Assembly (NCBI GenBank): GCA_916048095.2
Contig: OU696576.1
Span: 7,003,488 to 7,067,487, forward strand
Origin: Sacculina carcini
Taxonomy: Eukaryota; Arthropoda; Thecostraca; Sacculinidae
DNA: 64,000 nt
Direction of reading: 5' to 3'
Below are positions 13,049 to 26,844 of this stretch, in pieces (within the stretch, counting starts at the first letter, position 1; each line of letters starts with the position of its first letter). The position numbers were made by a program, and so were the translations under genes. A model generated the notes under the pieces. It was not told the origin of the DNA, ran no database searches, and saw only the letters and a program-made list of their open reading frames with translations.

Positions 13049-14493
13049 CACATATTTAAAGAAAGACTGGATAGTTTGAAATACTGGGAATTTCAAGGAA
13101 GATAGGTTAGAGGGTGGGCTGGAGACAGGACAGCACGATCATAGCTCATCTCCTGTGGTAAACAAATAGGTGAGTACAAATAGGTACAAATAGGTGAGTA
13201 CAAATAGGTGAGTACACACACACACACGCACACACACACACGCACACACACACATACACTAAACACACACACATACATACACACACATTCATGGATACAC
13301 TCGCACCTACGTACGCACATACACACAAACTCACATTGATTTTAACTTGTATTTGGTAGTAGATATATCAATACGATTGAAAAATGGTTTAAAGTACAAT
13401 ATTATACGTTTTTAAGTTGATTTAAGCCATTTCTAGTACAACTGGTCTGTTTTATTGTTCGAATTCGCTTAATTGAAGCCTGACAATAATCAGCTGCATA
13501 GTATTCTCGTTGCATTCAATTTATTTTGAACACATGCTTTGAACACATGCATTATTTTGAACTTCCCAATGTGCTTTCGTTTTCTGAAATAATTGCCTTT
13601 TCTCTTTCCCTGCCTCCAATGATCACGGTGCATAATTGTTGCATTGATGTAATCAATATTGCTCGTGCTCTTTCCATTTTATCTTATTTGTTGATGTTGA
13701 TAATAGTAATAATAATAATACGGTGCAAAAAAGCAAAAATAGTGTGTGAAAAATGGCGTATTATTGCCTTGTTTTTCACCTTGTGTTGGTGGCCGCTAGA
13801 CCAATCAGTTGTCCGAGTGGCCGAGCCGACTGATGGGCGGTCCCAATTTGTGTCGCAACGACGGAGACCGCGAACAAATGCACATCGACCGTCCGTTCTG
13901 CTACGTCCAGATATCGTCGCTATCGACGAAGCGACCGTCGCGATCGACGATACGATCGACGGCAAGATCGGCCGAACAGCCGTTGCCTCGCTATTGCAAC
14001 GGCGTGGCCATGTGTAATCCGCTGCCGATCAGTCATTTTACGCACAGCAACAGTGAGGTGACACGGTGTGGGGTGTTCGGGGGAATTACGGTCGTGCAGA
14101 ATATATTTGTGCCTCTGTGGATTTGTCGTACAATCAAGCAGGCATTCAGCGGCAAGCAGAGACGAAGATAAAGTATTTACTTAATCCTCTATGTTGAGAT
14201 AATCTTAGCAAATAACCTGCCGGCTTGTGGCGATGCTAAATACACACGAAAAATCAAATTTCACCGAATTATGAAAAGAAAGAAAGAAATGTTTATTTTG
14301 CTCAGACTCAATAAGAGTATGGAGCACAGCTCCGCATCAAATAACAGCGGTGTAAAAACAACAACAACAAAGCACAACGTCAAAACAACAAACAATTCAA
14401 TATGACATTATATATGAATCCAAATATGCAAATTCCCAATCATAATGCAACAAATCACGTATATAACTTGAATGCTTGTTTTAGAAACCTAGC

Positions 14494-14585
<92 letters not shown>

Positions 14586-17500
14586 GTAGGCTTGTGCGTA
14601 TGCATGTCACTTTCTGCAATTATATAATAAATTTCTTCATTTTCTTTTTGCACATTTTCCAATTTTACCACTTTGTAAATACCATTGGCGCGCAAATATT
14701 TTAACAGTGGGGAGCTGAGCGGGATCTAAGTGAAATATGCGTACCCTTGACGAAACATAAGAAAACCAGGGAGTACTACAATATTGCCCTATGAACATAT
14801 TAGCCAAAAATGCCCGAGTACTCCCATACTCTGCAATAGGGCAATATGTTCACCTCGGCCAGTGTAGTGTCAAAGGCGTACCAAGTGCGGTGAGTGCGAC
14901 TGCGGCTTGTGGCCAATATGTTCACTTTTCACCATAGCGTAATTTCAGTGGTTTTCAACACAAGACACGAGTTTATACTCAACAAGTAGCTAGCACCTAA
15001 CATACTGTGCGGTTATTGGCTAGGTTAGGTCAGGTCTGGTCAAGTTAAGTCAAGTTAGATTACTGAGCTTAGCCAATAACCGCACAGTATGTTAGGTGCT
15101 AGCTACCTGTTGAGTATAAACTCGTGTCTTGTGTTGAAAACCACTGAAATTACGCTATGGTGAAAAGTGAACATATTGGCCACAAGCCGCAGTCGCACTC
15201 ACCGCACTTGGTACGCCTTTGACACTACACTGGCCGAGGTGAACATATTGCCCTATTCCAGAGTATGGGAGTACTCGGGCATTTTTGGCTAATATGTTCA
15301 TAGGGCAATATTGTACTAGATCCGAAAACCACACTCAAAATAGTCATGGTCAGAATTTCTAGGGGGAGCCTAGAACTGGCGGGCTTGGTACATTTTTGCT
15401 GAGAGAGGGCGTCAGATCTTCCAAGCCCTCTCTCGTGTGTGTGTGTGTACGTGTGTGTGTGTGCATTCAGATTCGCCTGTTGTTGCACGCAAATATGAGC
15501 GATCGCGTGCACGTGGGACTACTCTCGACAACTCCGAGTGTGCGGGAGTTTGGTGCGCTACTCTGCTACACGGACATGCAGTGGCGAGTGGCAGGTAACA
15601 CCACCTGTGTCTACATTGGCGGCAGTTTCATTATGGGAGTGCGCGTCGTCTATACGCAGCGTACCAGGTATGCTGTTCTTTTCTTCTCGTCTAATTCAGT
15701 GGTTCTTAACCAGACTCTTCAGGGAATGGAAGAGTTGCCAAGTGGGAAGCTAAAGGTCGGACAGAAGTGTGTTTTTATCAATTCAAATTCGTTATATTTT
15801 GCTTCTAATGACCTCTTCACATTTACTTTGATGTAACAACTGAATTTATTGAATGTATCAGCGCTGTTGTGGAAAATGAAGAGATGGCTCATTGAGAAGT
15901 GTGGAATCAGTGAGACAACAGGTTAAGAACCACTGGTCTAATCTGTAGTATCGTCTTTCTGGACTGTAAAACTATCGAATGTTGAAGGATATAGAACGCA
16001 CACACAATATTTCGCACACATACACCAAGAACCACTACCGATCAATTCTACGTTGAATCGTACGCATGACTGATTGACTGTCGGAGAAAGATGGCCTAAT
16101 AAGAAAATAACAATATACTATGATAACAATGGACAGCAATCTCGATCTTCATCAACACCGAAAACCACCGCAACAGAATCACTTTTCCCTCCCGCTTCTC
16201 TCGCTGTCCCTCCTGCTCAAACTCAAGAACGATTAATTATATAAACATTAACAAAGCTATTTAACATTCATATACACACATTGAAATATTAATTATATAT
16301 AATATTAATTATATAAAATATTAATTATATAAAATATTAATTATATAAAATATTAATTATATAAAATATTAATTATATAAAATACTAGCGACAAGTTCCG
16401 CACTTCGTGCGGTTATGGTCGCTAGTAGATCCGCACTACGTGCGTCTCGTAGCTTCGTTTGTAGTATTGTAAGTGATGCGGTCGCCTTGAGTTTTGTCTG
16501 GGATAGCAATGCAAATATGATGATAATGCACTTGAAGCAAACGTCAAGGCCAATGCAAATAAATGGTGTCGCAAGTGCAAACAAATGGTGTTGCTGTGGT
16601 GTTGCAACACCACAGCAAGCGGTGAATAGCGATAGATGCTGAAGCAATAGGCGTTGTCTGCGAGTAGCATCAAATGTTGTAAGATGTTGACTTTCCACGT
16701 CACCCAGGAGGTATCAACATTCGACGCGTTTTTTTTACGTGGTTCCCCTGGAGGCCTAATCCACGTGAAATGCAGCAACGTAAGCTCACACATGCGCAGG
16801 CGCAAACGCATAATTAAGCATTTACACTACTGCCAGGGCGGTAAGCATGATCAGCATGTGCCCATGGTTGTACAAAACCTAACGGCCCCGGCTGGAACAC
16901 TGCAGGTCCAGCCTCCGCAACGGGTTTTCGCAGTAACATCCAGAACAGAAAGCTGCACGGCTGTGCGCAACGAAACCCACCATACGGAAAAGGGGTGTTT
17001 CTATGAGAAACAATAATGTGGAAACCCAAGCTAGGGAATATAACTGTAAGACGTACTCACGGAGTCAACCTTTCCTAATTGTTCCTAATCTATGTCTTAC
17101 CGGGCAAAACCCATCTGCCAAGGCTTGAACACAGTGGGTCCAGTCGCCGTAACGGATTTTCGCAGTAACATCCAGTACAGATGTTTAACCAGCCTGCGAC
17201 AGAATCGCCGTCTGATCATCAAAATGTTGCACAATCCGTGTGCACGACATTATATAAGTTCGCATCGCACATACAGACGCACACGCATACAAACACTGGC
17301 TGTACACGTGTTCGTTCATATAATTTCGGCACACGGATACACATACCAATACAAAATGCAAAACGGTATCGTGTGTGCAATTCCTGGGAAGAATTGCAAA
17401 ATTATGCAAGAACAGTTCGCAGAAAAGATGTGGTGGCAATCTGGCAGGGAAGTTTCTAGCAATCGCTCAACTGAATGACAAAAGTGTGTAGAATAAAGGT

Positions 17501-18038
17501 AAAAAACAAACACCAATAGAAAAATATATGATAATTACAATTACAATATTGGTAAGCTACACATATACACTTGAAAAACGCTTCTGGAACACGCACATGC
17601 ACGACGATGTACTTAATTAAACACTCCGTTTTACTACGCACTCTGCACGCCACTGTGCATTTGCAAACGCTCGCTGCAATGCACGTGAGTCATGGTATAT
17701 CGACACACAGACACACACACCAATATATACATCAGTGTGCCGTTCTGTACACTGTGTATGTATGTGTGTGTGTGTACGTGTAATTGTAATTTTTTTGTAA
17801 TTTATTGCCACCGCATCAAAAACACACACAAAACATGATAAAATACAGCAGCATAGTCTGTCAAGCCAAATTGTGGCTTCTCAACAGACAAATTAATACA
17901 CTAATACTTCATACTGACGGGAGTAAAAATGTACAACATCACATGAGACACATCACACGATAGATCATGGTTACATTCAAATAAAGAGATACAAAAGAAA
18001 CTTGAATATCTAGACTTAAATATAATCACACACACACT

Positions 18039-18070
<32 letters not shown>

Positions 18071-18118
18071 CACAGGCACCAACACACACAAACACACACA
18101 CACACGCACACACGCACA

Positions 18119-18168
<50 letters not shown>

Positions 18169-21100
18169 AAGGTAATGCAAATTCGACAATGGGTATACAA
18201 ATGATAACACAGAACAATAATACATCTCTTAGTTACAAGCACTAATGATTATTCTGATTAATTGGCCCGATGTGGACATCCATTGTGCACCACAATGGAT
18301 TTCCATTCATATATTTCAACACACAATGAAATGCAGAAGAAAACACGTATGAGACAATCGCAGTTAACATAAATATGGTGAGCATTGTTTGTCAAGAACA
18401 TACTTTCGTATAACCTTTTTAAACTGGTGGGGGCTACTACAATTTACTAAAATTTTTATCTCAGTAGGTAAGCTATTGAACAATTCCGGTCCATAACTCA
18501 CAACGCACATTTTAAACAGTGTGGTCCTGAATTTCGGTAGTATCAAGTTCACGTTATTATTTCTAGTGTTACAAGCATGGTCATTTATTCGAAAAATAGA
18601 GTTATGTCCGATCAGTTTGTATATAAGCAGGATTGTGAAATATTTATGGATGGATGAGAACTTGAGAATGTTTTTTTGCCTGAATATGTCTTCTGTGGAA
18701 TCAAATTTTTTTCTGTGAAAAAGACAACGTAAAAATTTTCTCTGCGCAACATTAATTTGTGTTAAAAATGAACTATAGGTATTCGCCCAAATTGAGACGC
18801 AATAGGTCAAATGAGGGTAGAAAAGTGCATAGTAAACATACATTTTAGCCTCATGTGTAAAATTGTGCCGAACCCGATACATAATTCCCATTATTTTTGC
18901 CAGTACACGTGTACCTGTATGTGTATGTGTGTGTGTGTGTGCATCTATGTCAGTGTGTATGTGTGTGTGTGTGCATGTATGTCAGTGTGTATGTGAGTGT
19001 GTGTGTGCCTGAGGTGGCAATCTCGCATGGGCGTTTCTAGCAATCGCTCAACTGAATGGCGCAGTGTGTAGAATAATGGTAAAAAACAAACACCAGTAGA
19101 AAAATAAATGTTAATTACAATTACAATATTGGTAAGCTACACATATCCACTCGAAAAACGCCTGTGGAACACGCACATGCACGACAATGTACTTATTTAA
19201 ACACTCTGTTTTACTACGCACTCTGCACGCCACTGGGCATTTGCAAACGCTCGCTGCAATGCACGTGAGTCATGGCATATCGACACACAGACACACACAC
19301 CAATATACACCAATGTGCCGTTCTGCACACACACTCACTCACTCACTCACTCACACATGTACGTTGAGCTTTATTATTATAGATCAATTAATATATAACA
19401 ATTCAACTATAGACAAAATACCCAATCAGCAGACAATCGCGGCGCATACATACATACACATTCATCGTAGTCGACTTCTTTGATTCTCATAACTTCACTG
19501 ACCTTGTTCGACCTCGATGTGTCAGCCACCAGGTCCACTGTTTGCGCATTGTTGATTGAATGCTGATTTTAACAGCGCGCACTTCACCTGGAAGAAGGCA
19601 CTGGCCACCGCTCGTATTGTCGAGCTGGTGAGTCTGGACGCATCGCTCGAGGGTTCGACTTCGTCCCAGATCGACGGCCACCACATCAACTGGTACTGGC
19701 TCAAGTTTGACGACACCAGCGTAATGCTGGGACGACCGGGCACTGATGCTGTGCTGCTGGTTGTTCCGCGCTCCAGTAACTGCTACCAACACACACACAC
19801 ACACACATACATACACAAACAAGCAAACGTTTTTCAATATGCAATGGCCAAAAGATTCAGTAACAAGCAGCATACAACGATATAACGATGAGCTAAAAAA
19901 GCTGGCCAAAAATAAAGTTTCCCGCTGATAGATGCATCAACAGTAGTGGAATAGACTACCAGACAAAATTGTCAACCAGTAGAGAATTCAAGGAACATTA
20001 TGACAAATGGAAGGCAGGACACACGAGTGCTCAACTCATTCCTGTTAAGAACAACTAGGTAAGAACACACACCCGCACATTAATGCACATAGGTTGAAAA
20101 TGGTTGCATAGAGTTCCAGAGCGGTCATTTGAAGCCATTCGAGGCTCACTTTCCTCTGTGAATGAACGACACAACAGTTACTACAACACAGTCTTGCATT
20201 TCAAATGCTCATAACTCGATTTTATCTTTGAATTTGAACAAACATTGTAGCCGGCAAATTTTTGGTTTTTTCCAACTCATTGATTTCCACCAACCGTTTT
20301 TCACTGCGCAGAGAAAACGAGAGCGAGTAGAAATTGGCGTTGAATCACTATCAGGGTAATGAACTATCGCAACAGGATACATCTCTGTTCTATAATTGAA
20401 TCGATGATTAAAGGATATTACTAGCCGGAACGAGAAATAACACAAGCAAATTTCCCAGCGGTAGGGGATAAGAACTTAGCCGCCATTACCCGCTGCGTGT
20501 CGTAAGAGGCGACTAAAAACGGACCCTCTGCTTCTTCCCTCCATCTTTGTGCCATATCCAAGGAGGGGAGCGTTAATCTAGCAGGGTTGGCACCCCCTCT
20601 GGATCGCAGCAGCTTACTGCTGTCCTATCCTCTGATAAAATCAGTAAACAATAACAACAAAGGTGGCTGGCATGATTCAGACGGTCGCCATGGTTACGAC
20701 GGCGCCTCGAAGACTCTGTCGACAGTAGACTGGATGGTTCGCCTTGGCATGGTGCAGTCAAGACTGGAAGCTCTGGTGAACGTCTTCAACGGCTCGCTTG
20801 CACAACAGGAGCGGCATCAGCCGAGCGAAGAGCGCGTAGTCAGGGAGCGGGACTTCAGTGCCCTTCTAATGGCAGGCGACCATGTTCACAACACCATCTT
20901 CATGTTTCCTGAACGCCAGCTGCAAACCGTCTGTCCTGTCTTTGGACTGGTGCCATACACGGCAAGTGAGCATATATTTTGTATGCATCCTTATATGTAT
21001 GTATGTTTATGTCAAAAACTACAATTACATACTATTGTATTTAGTGGTGCCTGGTTTATGTGTATAGTTATGCACGTTTAAGCGTGCTTAAATACATCAT

Positions 21101-21171
21101 ACACACATACACACACACGGACACACACACACACCACATACACATGGACACAAATACACTCACATACACAT

Positions 21172-21211
<40 letters not shown>

Positions 21212-24134
21212 ATATATATATGAACACACAGGTCATCACACATTGTGAATAACAATTTCTTATAATATATATACACAAAATAAAAAATAGGCAACAAAAA
21301 TATATTTGAATTTCCATATGTGTGTTTGTGTGTGTGTGTGTGTGTGTGTATGTGTGTGTTCAAGGAGGGAGCTGTGTTTTCTCTGAACAGACGTCGCAAA
21401 ATAAATGAGCATTGCTACGAAACAACAGTCAACTGGCACGTGCGTCACGACGGCGAGCGATCAGATAGGGATGTCGTGTTCAACATCATACTGCACGAGT
21501 CGTCCAGGCCTGTCGAGTTGGGATTTGCCGTGAGTACATCGACAAAATGTATCTGGCTAAAAAATTCACAACAACAACAACAACAAAAAAACAGCAAATT
21601 TATTTTCTATAGAGCAAACAGTAATCAGAGGCGCGAAACATAACAAATAAATGGACGAAAGAAAAGAAAATAGAATTAAGTAGCTCGGCGGGGGAAAGTC
21701 ACAATGAGCAGTCGAAGAAAGTCAATATACATGGAAATATTAGAGTAAATATAGAGTAGATGCATGAATATGAATAAATATATGTGAATATAGAGTTAGG
21801 GAACAAAATTATCAAATGAGTGAAAGTCAGTGTGAGGGCACAAACAAGCAAGTGGCAATATGAGGGCTAGTGGCGTCGAAACGGAGGGGTAAGAGGGGAC
21901 GGCAAGGATAGTAAATATTTGTGCAGTGAGGTAGAAAAGGACATGCACGATTTCTTCTCCGGTATGTGAGGAGGTAGAGAATTATATACACGAGGAACAG
22001 AGAAAAAGAATGATTTAGCGGACCAGCTGGATACATGGAGAGCAGGAGGGGAGAGTACATTTACCGGAGTACGGATTTAATTCTAAAATATAACATAGGT
22101 TTTTCAAAAGGCTTGTTTGTTTGCCACTTTTGAAAAATACGAAATATGTGCATCATACAGATGTTAACACTTTAAATATTGGAATCAAATCAGTAGCAGA
22201 TCGAGAGTGCAATTTTTTGGGGGCTGAATTACATATGGCTGACTAGGTAGCGTGTGAAGGTCAGTTTTCTATAGAATCATATATATTTTCAATATAAATT
22301 ACATATATTGAAGATTTCATTGAATAATATGCGTCAATCAACGATTGTCTTCACAGACACACCACTGGTGGATCTAAGGGGGGGATCAGGGGGCTGAATC
22401 CCCCCAAAATGTTTCCATCAACTCCTCATAACCAGGAGGTTCACTAAAAAGGTCAAAACATATTTTTTCCAGTGGAATTAGTTGATATATGCATTATACC
22501 AAAGACGTTGCATAGAGATGCATGTACATGACTCATCGACACTAAAATGCAGCCTTCACCTAAATTATTCCAGTCCCTCCCAAAATTGCACTCTGGATGC
22601 ACCACTGTGACACACACAGTGACGACATAACAAATACGACAGCTATTACAGTACATTAGATGAAACCAAGCCTTTTACAAGACGACCTGAGGCCTCATTT
22701 GGCTGTGCGCGTTTCGGTTACAACTTTCGGCTGTTTGGTACGGCAGGGGCGCCGTCAGATTGGAAGCACAAGATTAATTTCAATTGTAATGATTTTCTTC
22801 TAAATGATTTCTTACACTATACTATTATGCTTGTTATTTAGGATGAAATATTATATTTCGACTTTTACCAGCTGAATTATATGTAATCCACTAACAACAA
22901 GTATGTGAGGCATTCTACTACTGAAAATGCCTGATACCGATCTTGTGGGACAGTAATGATCCCAGTTGCTAGCACATTTCATTCCGTTCGTGAACACATG
23001 CAATAGATGTGCGTGTGTGTGTAGGTGTATGTATGTGCGTGTGTGTGTGTGCACACACATTTGCTCGCTCGATGATTGGTATCGGCCGCGAGCAATTTGT
23101 ACAAAGTAACGACCACGGCGTCAGCGTTGGTATATATATATTGCGCCACTGACAGCATACAGTTCTGTGTGGCTGTCGATAGTCGCGAATTTGTCCAGAG
23201 GGTGTAGTCATGTCACACCACAAATGGGGCCTCTAAACTTCACCGGCGGCTTTCGCTAAAATACCAGCTTATCAGATGGAGGGCAGCGCAAACATAGTAG
23301 CTGCAATACAGGGTGGCGCCGTCTCTGATGGCATCAGATCGTCGGGAATGCTTCTTCCGCTTGCCACAGACTGGACGTCGCCCCCAGACTCGTCCAAGCT
23401 CCGCTTGATTTTGTACACGAAGCTTCTGTCGTCCTTGAGGAAGGTGGCGACCTCCGGCGCCTCGTTGCCGGCGTGAAGCGCCACAATGACAGCGTGTCTT
23501 TTCATTTCTTCGGTTATCATCTTTAGCTGCAACGTTCCCTCTTGCTATGGCACACAAATACTATAAAGCCTGGAACATAAATATAAAAAAATATTGCTCT
23601 GCACAAAATAGTTTACTCGCAATACAGGTTTGAAATTTGTGGTTATTTACCGGCACCGTATATCAGACAATGCTGCATTGGGAAGCTGCATTGCACAAGG
23701 CGCTATTCAAGGGCGTACATTTGTGTCGAGGCTCGGGGCGGTATGCCATATATTATGCACTAGTGTTCAGGGATGAATCAATTGGCCGATACATGGGACC
23801 CTAAACCAATTTTGACCTATTCGATTACTGAACTCACCAGAATTCTCGGGGGGTGTAATTGCATATTCATACCTCCAGCCAATTTATCGTGGTTATATAT
23901 ACCTCCATACCCCCAGGATCTACGTCCATGGCGCTATACTGCATGCAATTGCTCAGATCGCATTTGCAAGAGTGAGCGGATTGGTTAATTTAAATGATGC
24001 AATATTAATTGAACACTTTGTAGATGATAATATATTGAGGAAACAGCCAATGAATAACCGCACAGCAGATACACAATCACAACACGTCCACACTTCTAAT
24101 TCACACAACCTCAATCATTATCAAGCTCCTATAA

Positions 24135-24177
<43 letters not shown>

Positions 24178-26809
24178 TACACACATATACAGTCGTTTAT
24201 AACGACTGGTCCAGTCATGTATGTTAGAAATTACCCAGGAGTTATTTGTGAATGTTGTGCCTACACATACACACCGCTACACTGAAAGATAGATCAGTGT
24301 TTCTCAACCTTGTTCTTGCTAAAGTCCCCTTCAACACAAGGCGAGTCCTTGTGGCCGCCCAGAAACAACCATTGCGCCCCCCCCAGAATTCCTAGTGGCC
24401 ACATACACACGTCGATGGTCGCCACGCAACTTCTCCATTCTTCTCCGACCACTTGTTCCAACATGTATCTTTCGTGGCTTGTGACAAAACATGGTGGCAT
24501 CCCATTTTGTTAATCAAGTCCTATGGGCCCTCAAGAAAATCCAATGGCCCCCGAATTGGATTATATCGCCCACGTTGGAAAACTTATGTAGAAGTATGCG
24601 CAATAAACAGGTATAGGCTGATCTATAAACAACTATGATACAGGGTGTCTTTTTTATGATAACATAGTGTGTTTTTTTATTATAACAGAGTGTCTTTTTT
24701 ATGATAACATAGTGTTTTTTTGTGATAACAGAGTGTATTTTCATGATAACAGTGTCTTTTTTATGATAACAGAATGTCTTTTGATAACAGAGTGTCTTTT
24801 TTATGATAACAGAATGTCTGTTTTATGACAACAGTGTCTTTTTTATGATGACAGTGTGTCTTTAATTTAATTCAATCACCCAACGACTGTTGCAGTCGTT
24901 GGATGATTGAATTAATCAAAAAGTGTCTTTTGTTATGTCTTAAAGTTTGATTAGTAAATGGTGTCCCGAACAGAGACACGAATAGTGGAGCATCAGGCCC
25001 GTGAACGAGACGATTAGAAATTGGATTTAATCGTATCGGTGGCGCTTACAAAGTGGAAGACGGTAGATTAGTTGACACTCACGAAGATTTATGACATTAA
25101 TTACGCTCTCCATCTTCTTAATTAATTTACTAGCATCTTCTGGATCAATTACTTCATTAGCTTTCAAATCAATTACTTTCTGACTAAAACTTTTACTTTT
25201 CGAACTCATTTTCACTCTACAGCTCTTGGGCGCTTCCAGTACATGGGGCCACCGCAGGGTGTTAATAGTGCTTGCACTCATCCCATGCTACTGGATTTGC
25301 CTGAAGTTATTAATAATAATAATAATAAAACAATAATAATAATAATAAAACAATAATAATAATAATAAAACAATAATAATAATAATAAAACAATAATAAT
25401 AATAATAAAACAATAATAATAATAATAAAACAATAATCATAATAATAATAAAACAATAATAATAATAATAATAATAATGCTATCAAACAGGTGTACAACA
25501 TCACCATCGCAACACAACGGATCATAGGCACATTGGCTTCGTTGCCTAGCAAACACGACACGCACAAGTACTGGATACACGCCGAAGCATACCGTCGTGG
25601 CTTGCGACGCGTCTTCGGACCGACCTCGCCGTCTGGGGACGAACCGGCCGACAGCTGGATAGCTCAGCTGGGGCAGCCGCAGCCGCTGGTCTCTGGTGAT
25701 CTTGCCGACGGTCGCTGGCGTGAGATGACGGTGCGGTTGATCACCACCAATGAGCGCTCGCCAACGCTTCCCGTGGCTCGTCTGTCACTGCAGGTGCGGC
25801 GTCAGACTGCTTGCGTATGCGATTATCACATGATCTGACAAGGTTGTCCCACGAGGGAAGGATAAAATGATAGTGAAAAATAGACATGATGTGTTCACCT
25901 TCAAGATGTGTGTGCCATTGGCACGCACACACACACACACACACACATACACGCACACACACACACGCCAAAATCTCGCAATTAACAGGCATACTCTACC
26001 GGATAAGACATAACCTGACTACTGAAGCTATGCTTAGCATATATTACACAATGTGTTATCCTCACCTGCATTACTGTGTAGCATTATGGGGATCCACATG
26101 GCCTTCATTTCATAAACAATTAAGTATTGCACAAAACAAAATATTTCGTTGCATATTTCAAGTAAAAAAATTCGACTCCATAGGTAAATATTTAGCAGAT
26201 AGAAATATATTGCAATTTCATTTCATTCACAAATATTACACCTTATTATTGATCCATAAATACAAAAATATTACACTTTTTACCTTAACTGAAAGCAGCT
26301 ACACGACAAGAAGTCATCGCTTAAACTTTGAATGTCCGTCTTTTAGAACAACTCTTTTTAAACACAGTGTAATATGTTCGGCTCCAAATTCATTCAATGA
26401 ACTTCCCATCAATCTTAAGCAACTTCTGAACGCAGTTCACAAGAATGTGTATAAAAATATAATAAAAAACACCTGCTTGAGCAACAAAACAACAAATGTG
26501 TCCGAATGTGAACACCGCTGAACATGCGTATTTTGTTGCACGTTTTGTACTTATTTATATTGTCATTTTTCCACGTGTCTACTCACAATTGTCGATTATG
26601 TCATTTATATTATACACTTTCATTGAGTGAACTGATTAAATTGTTATATTATCATAGAGTTAATTAAACTGTATTGATACAATTGCATGTAATGTTGAAA
26701 TGTTTATGTCAATCTGTTCGTCCAGGAGCTGTTTAGCTCGACGAACTATCGCCGCAATATTTAGCTGATTGTTTTGTTGTTTTCTTGTTAATGTTGTTTG
26801 TGGCAATAC

Positions 26810-26844
<35 letters not shown>

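Noticed and set aside
13684-13965. 93-residue minus-strand frame
   Set aside because: It is antisense to exon 6 of the receptor-like gene, which fits splice phase and flanking exons.
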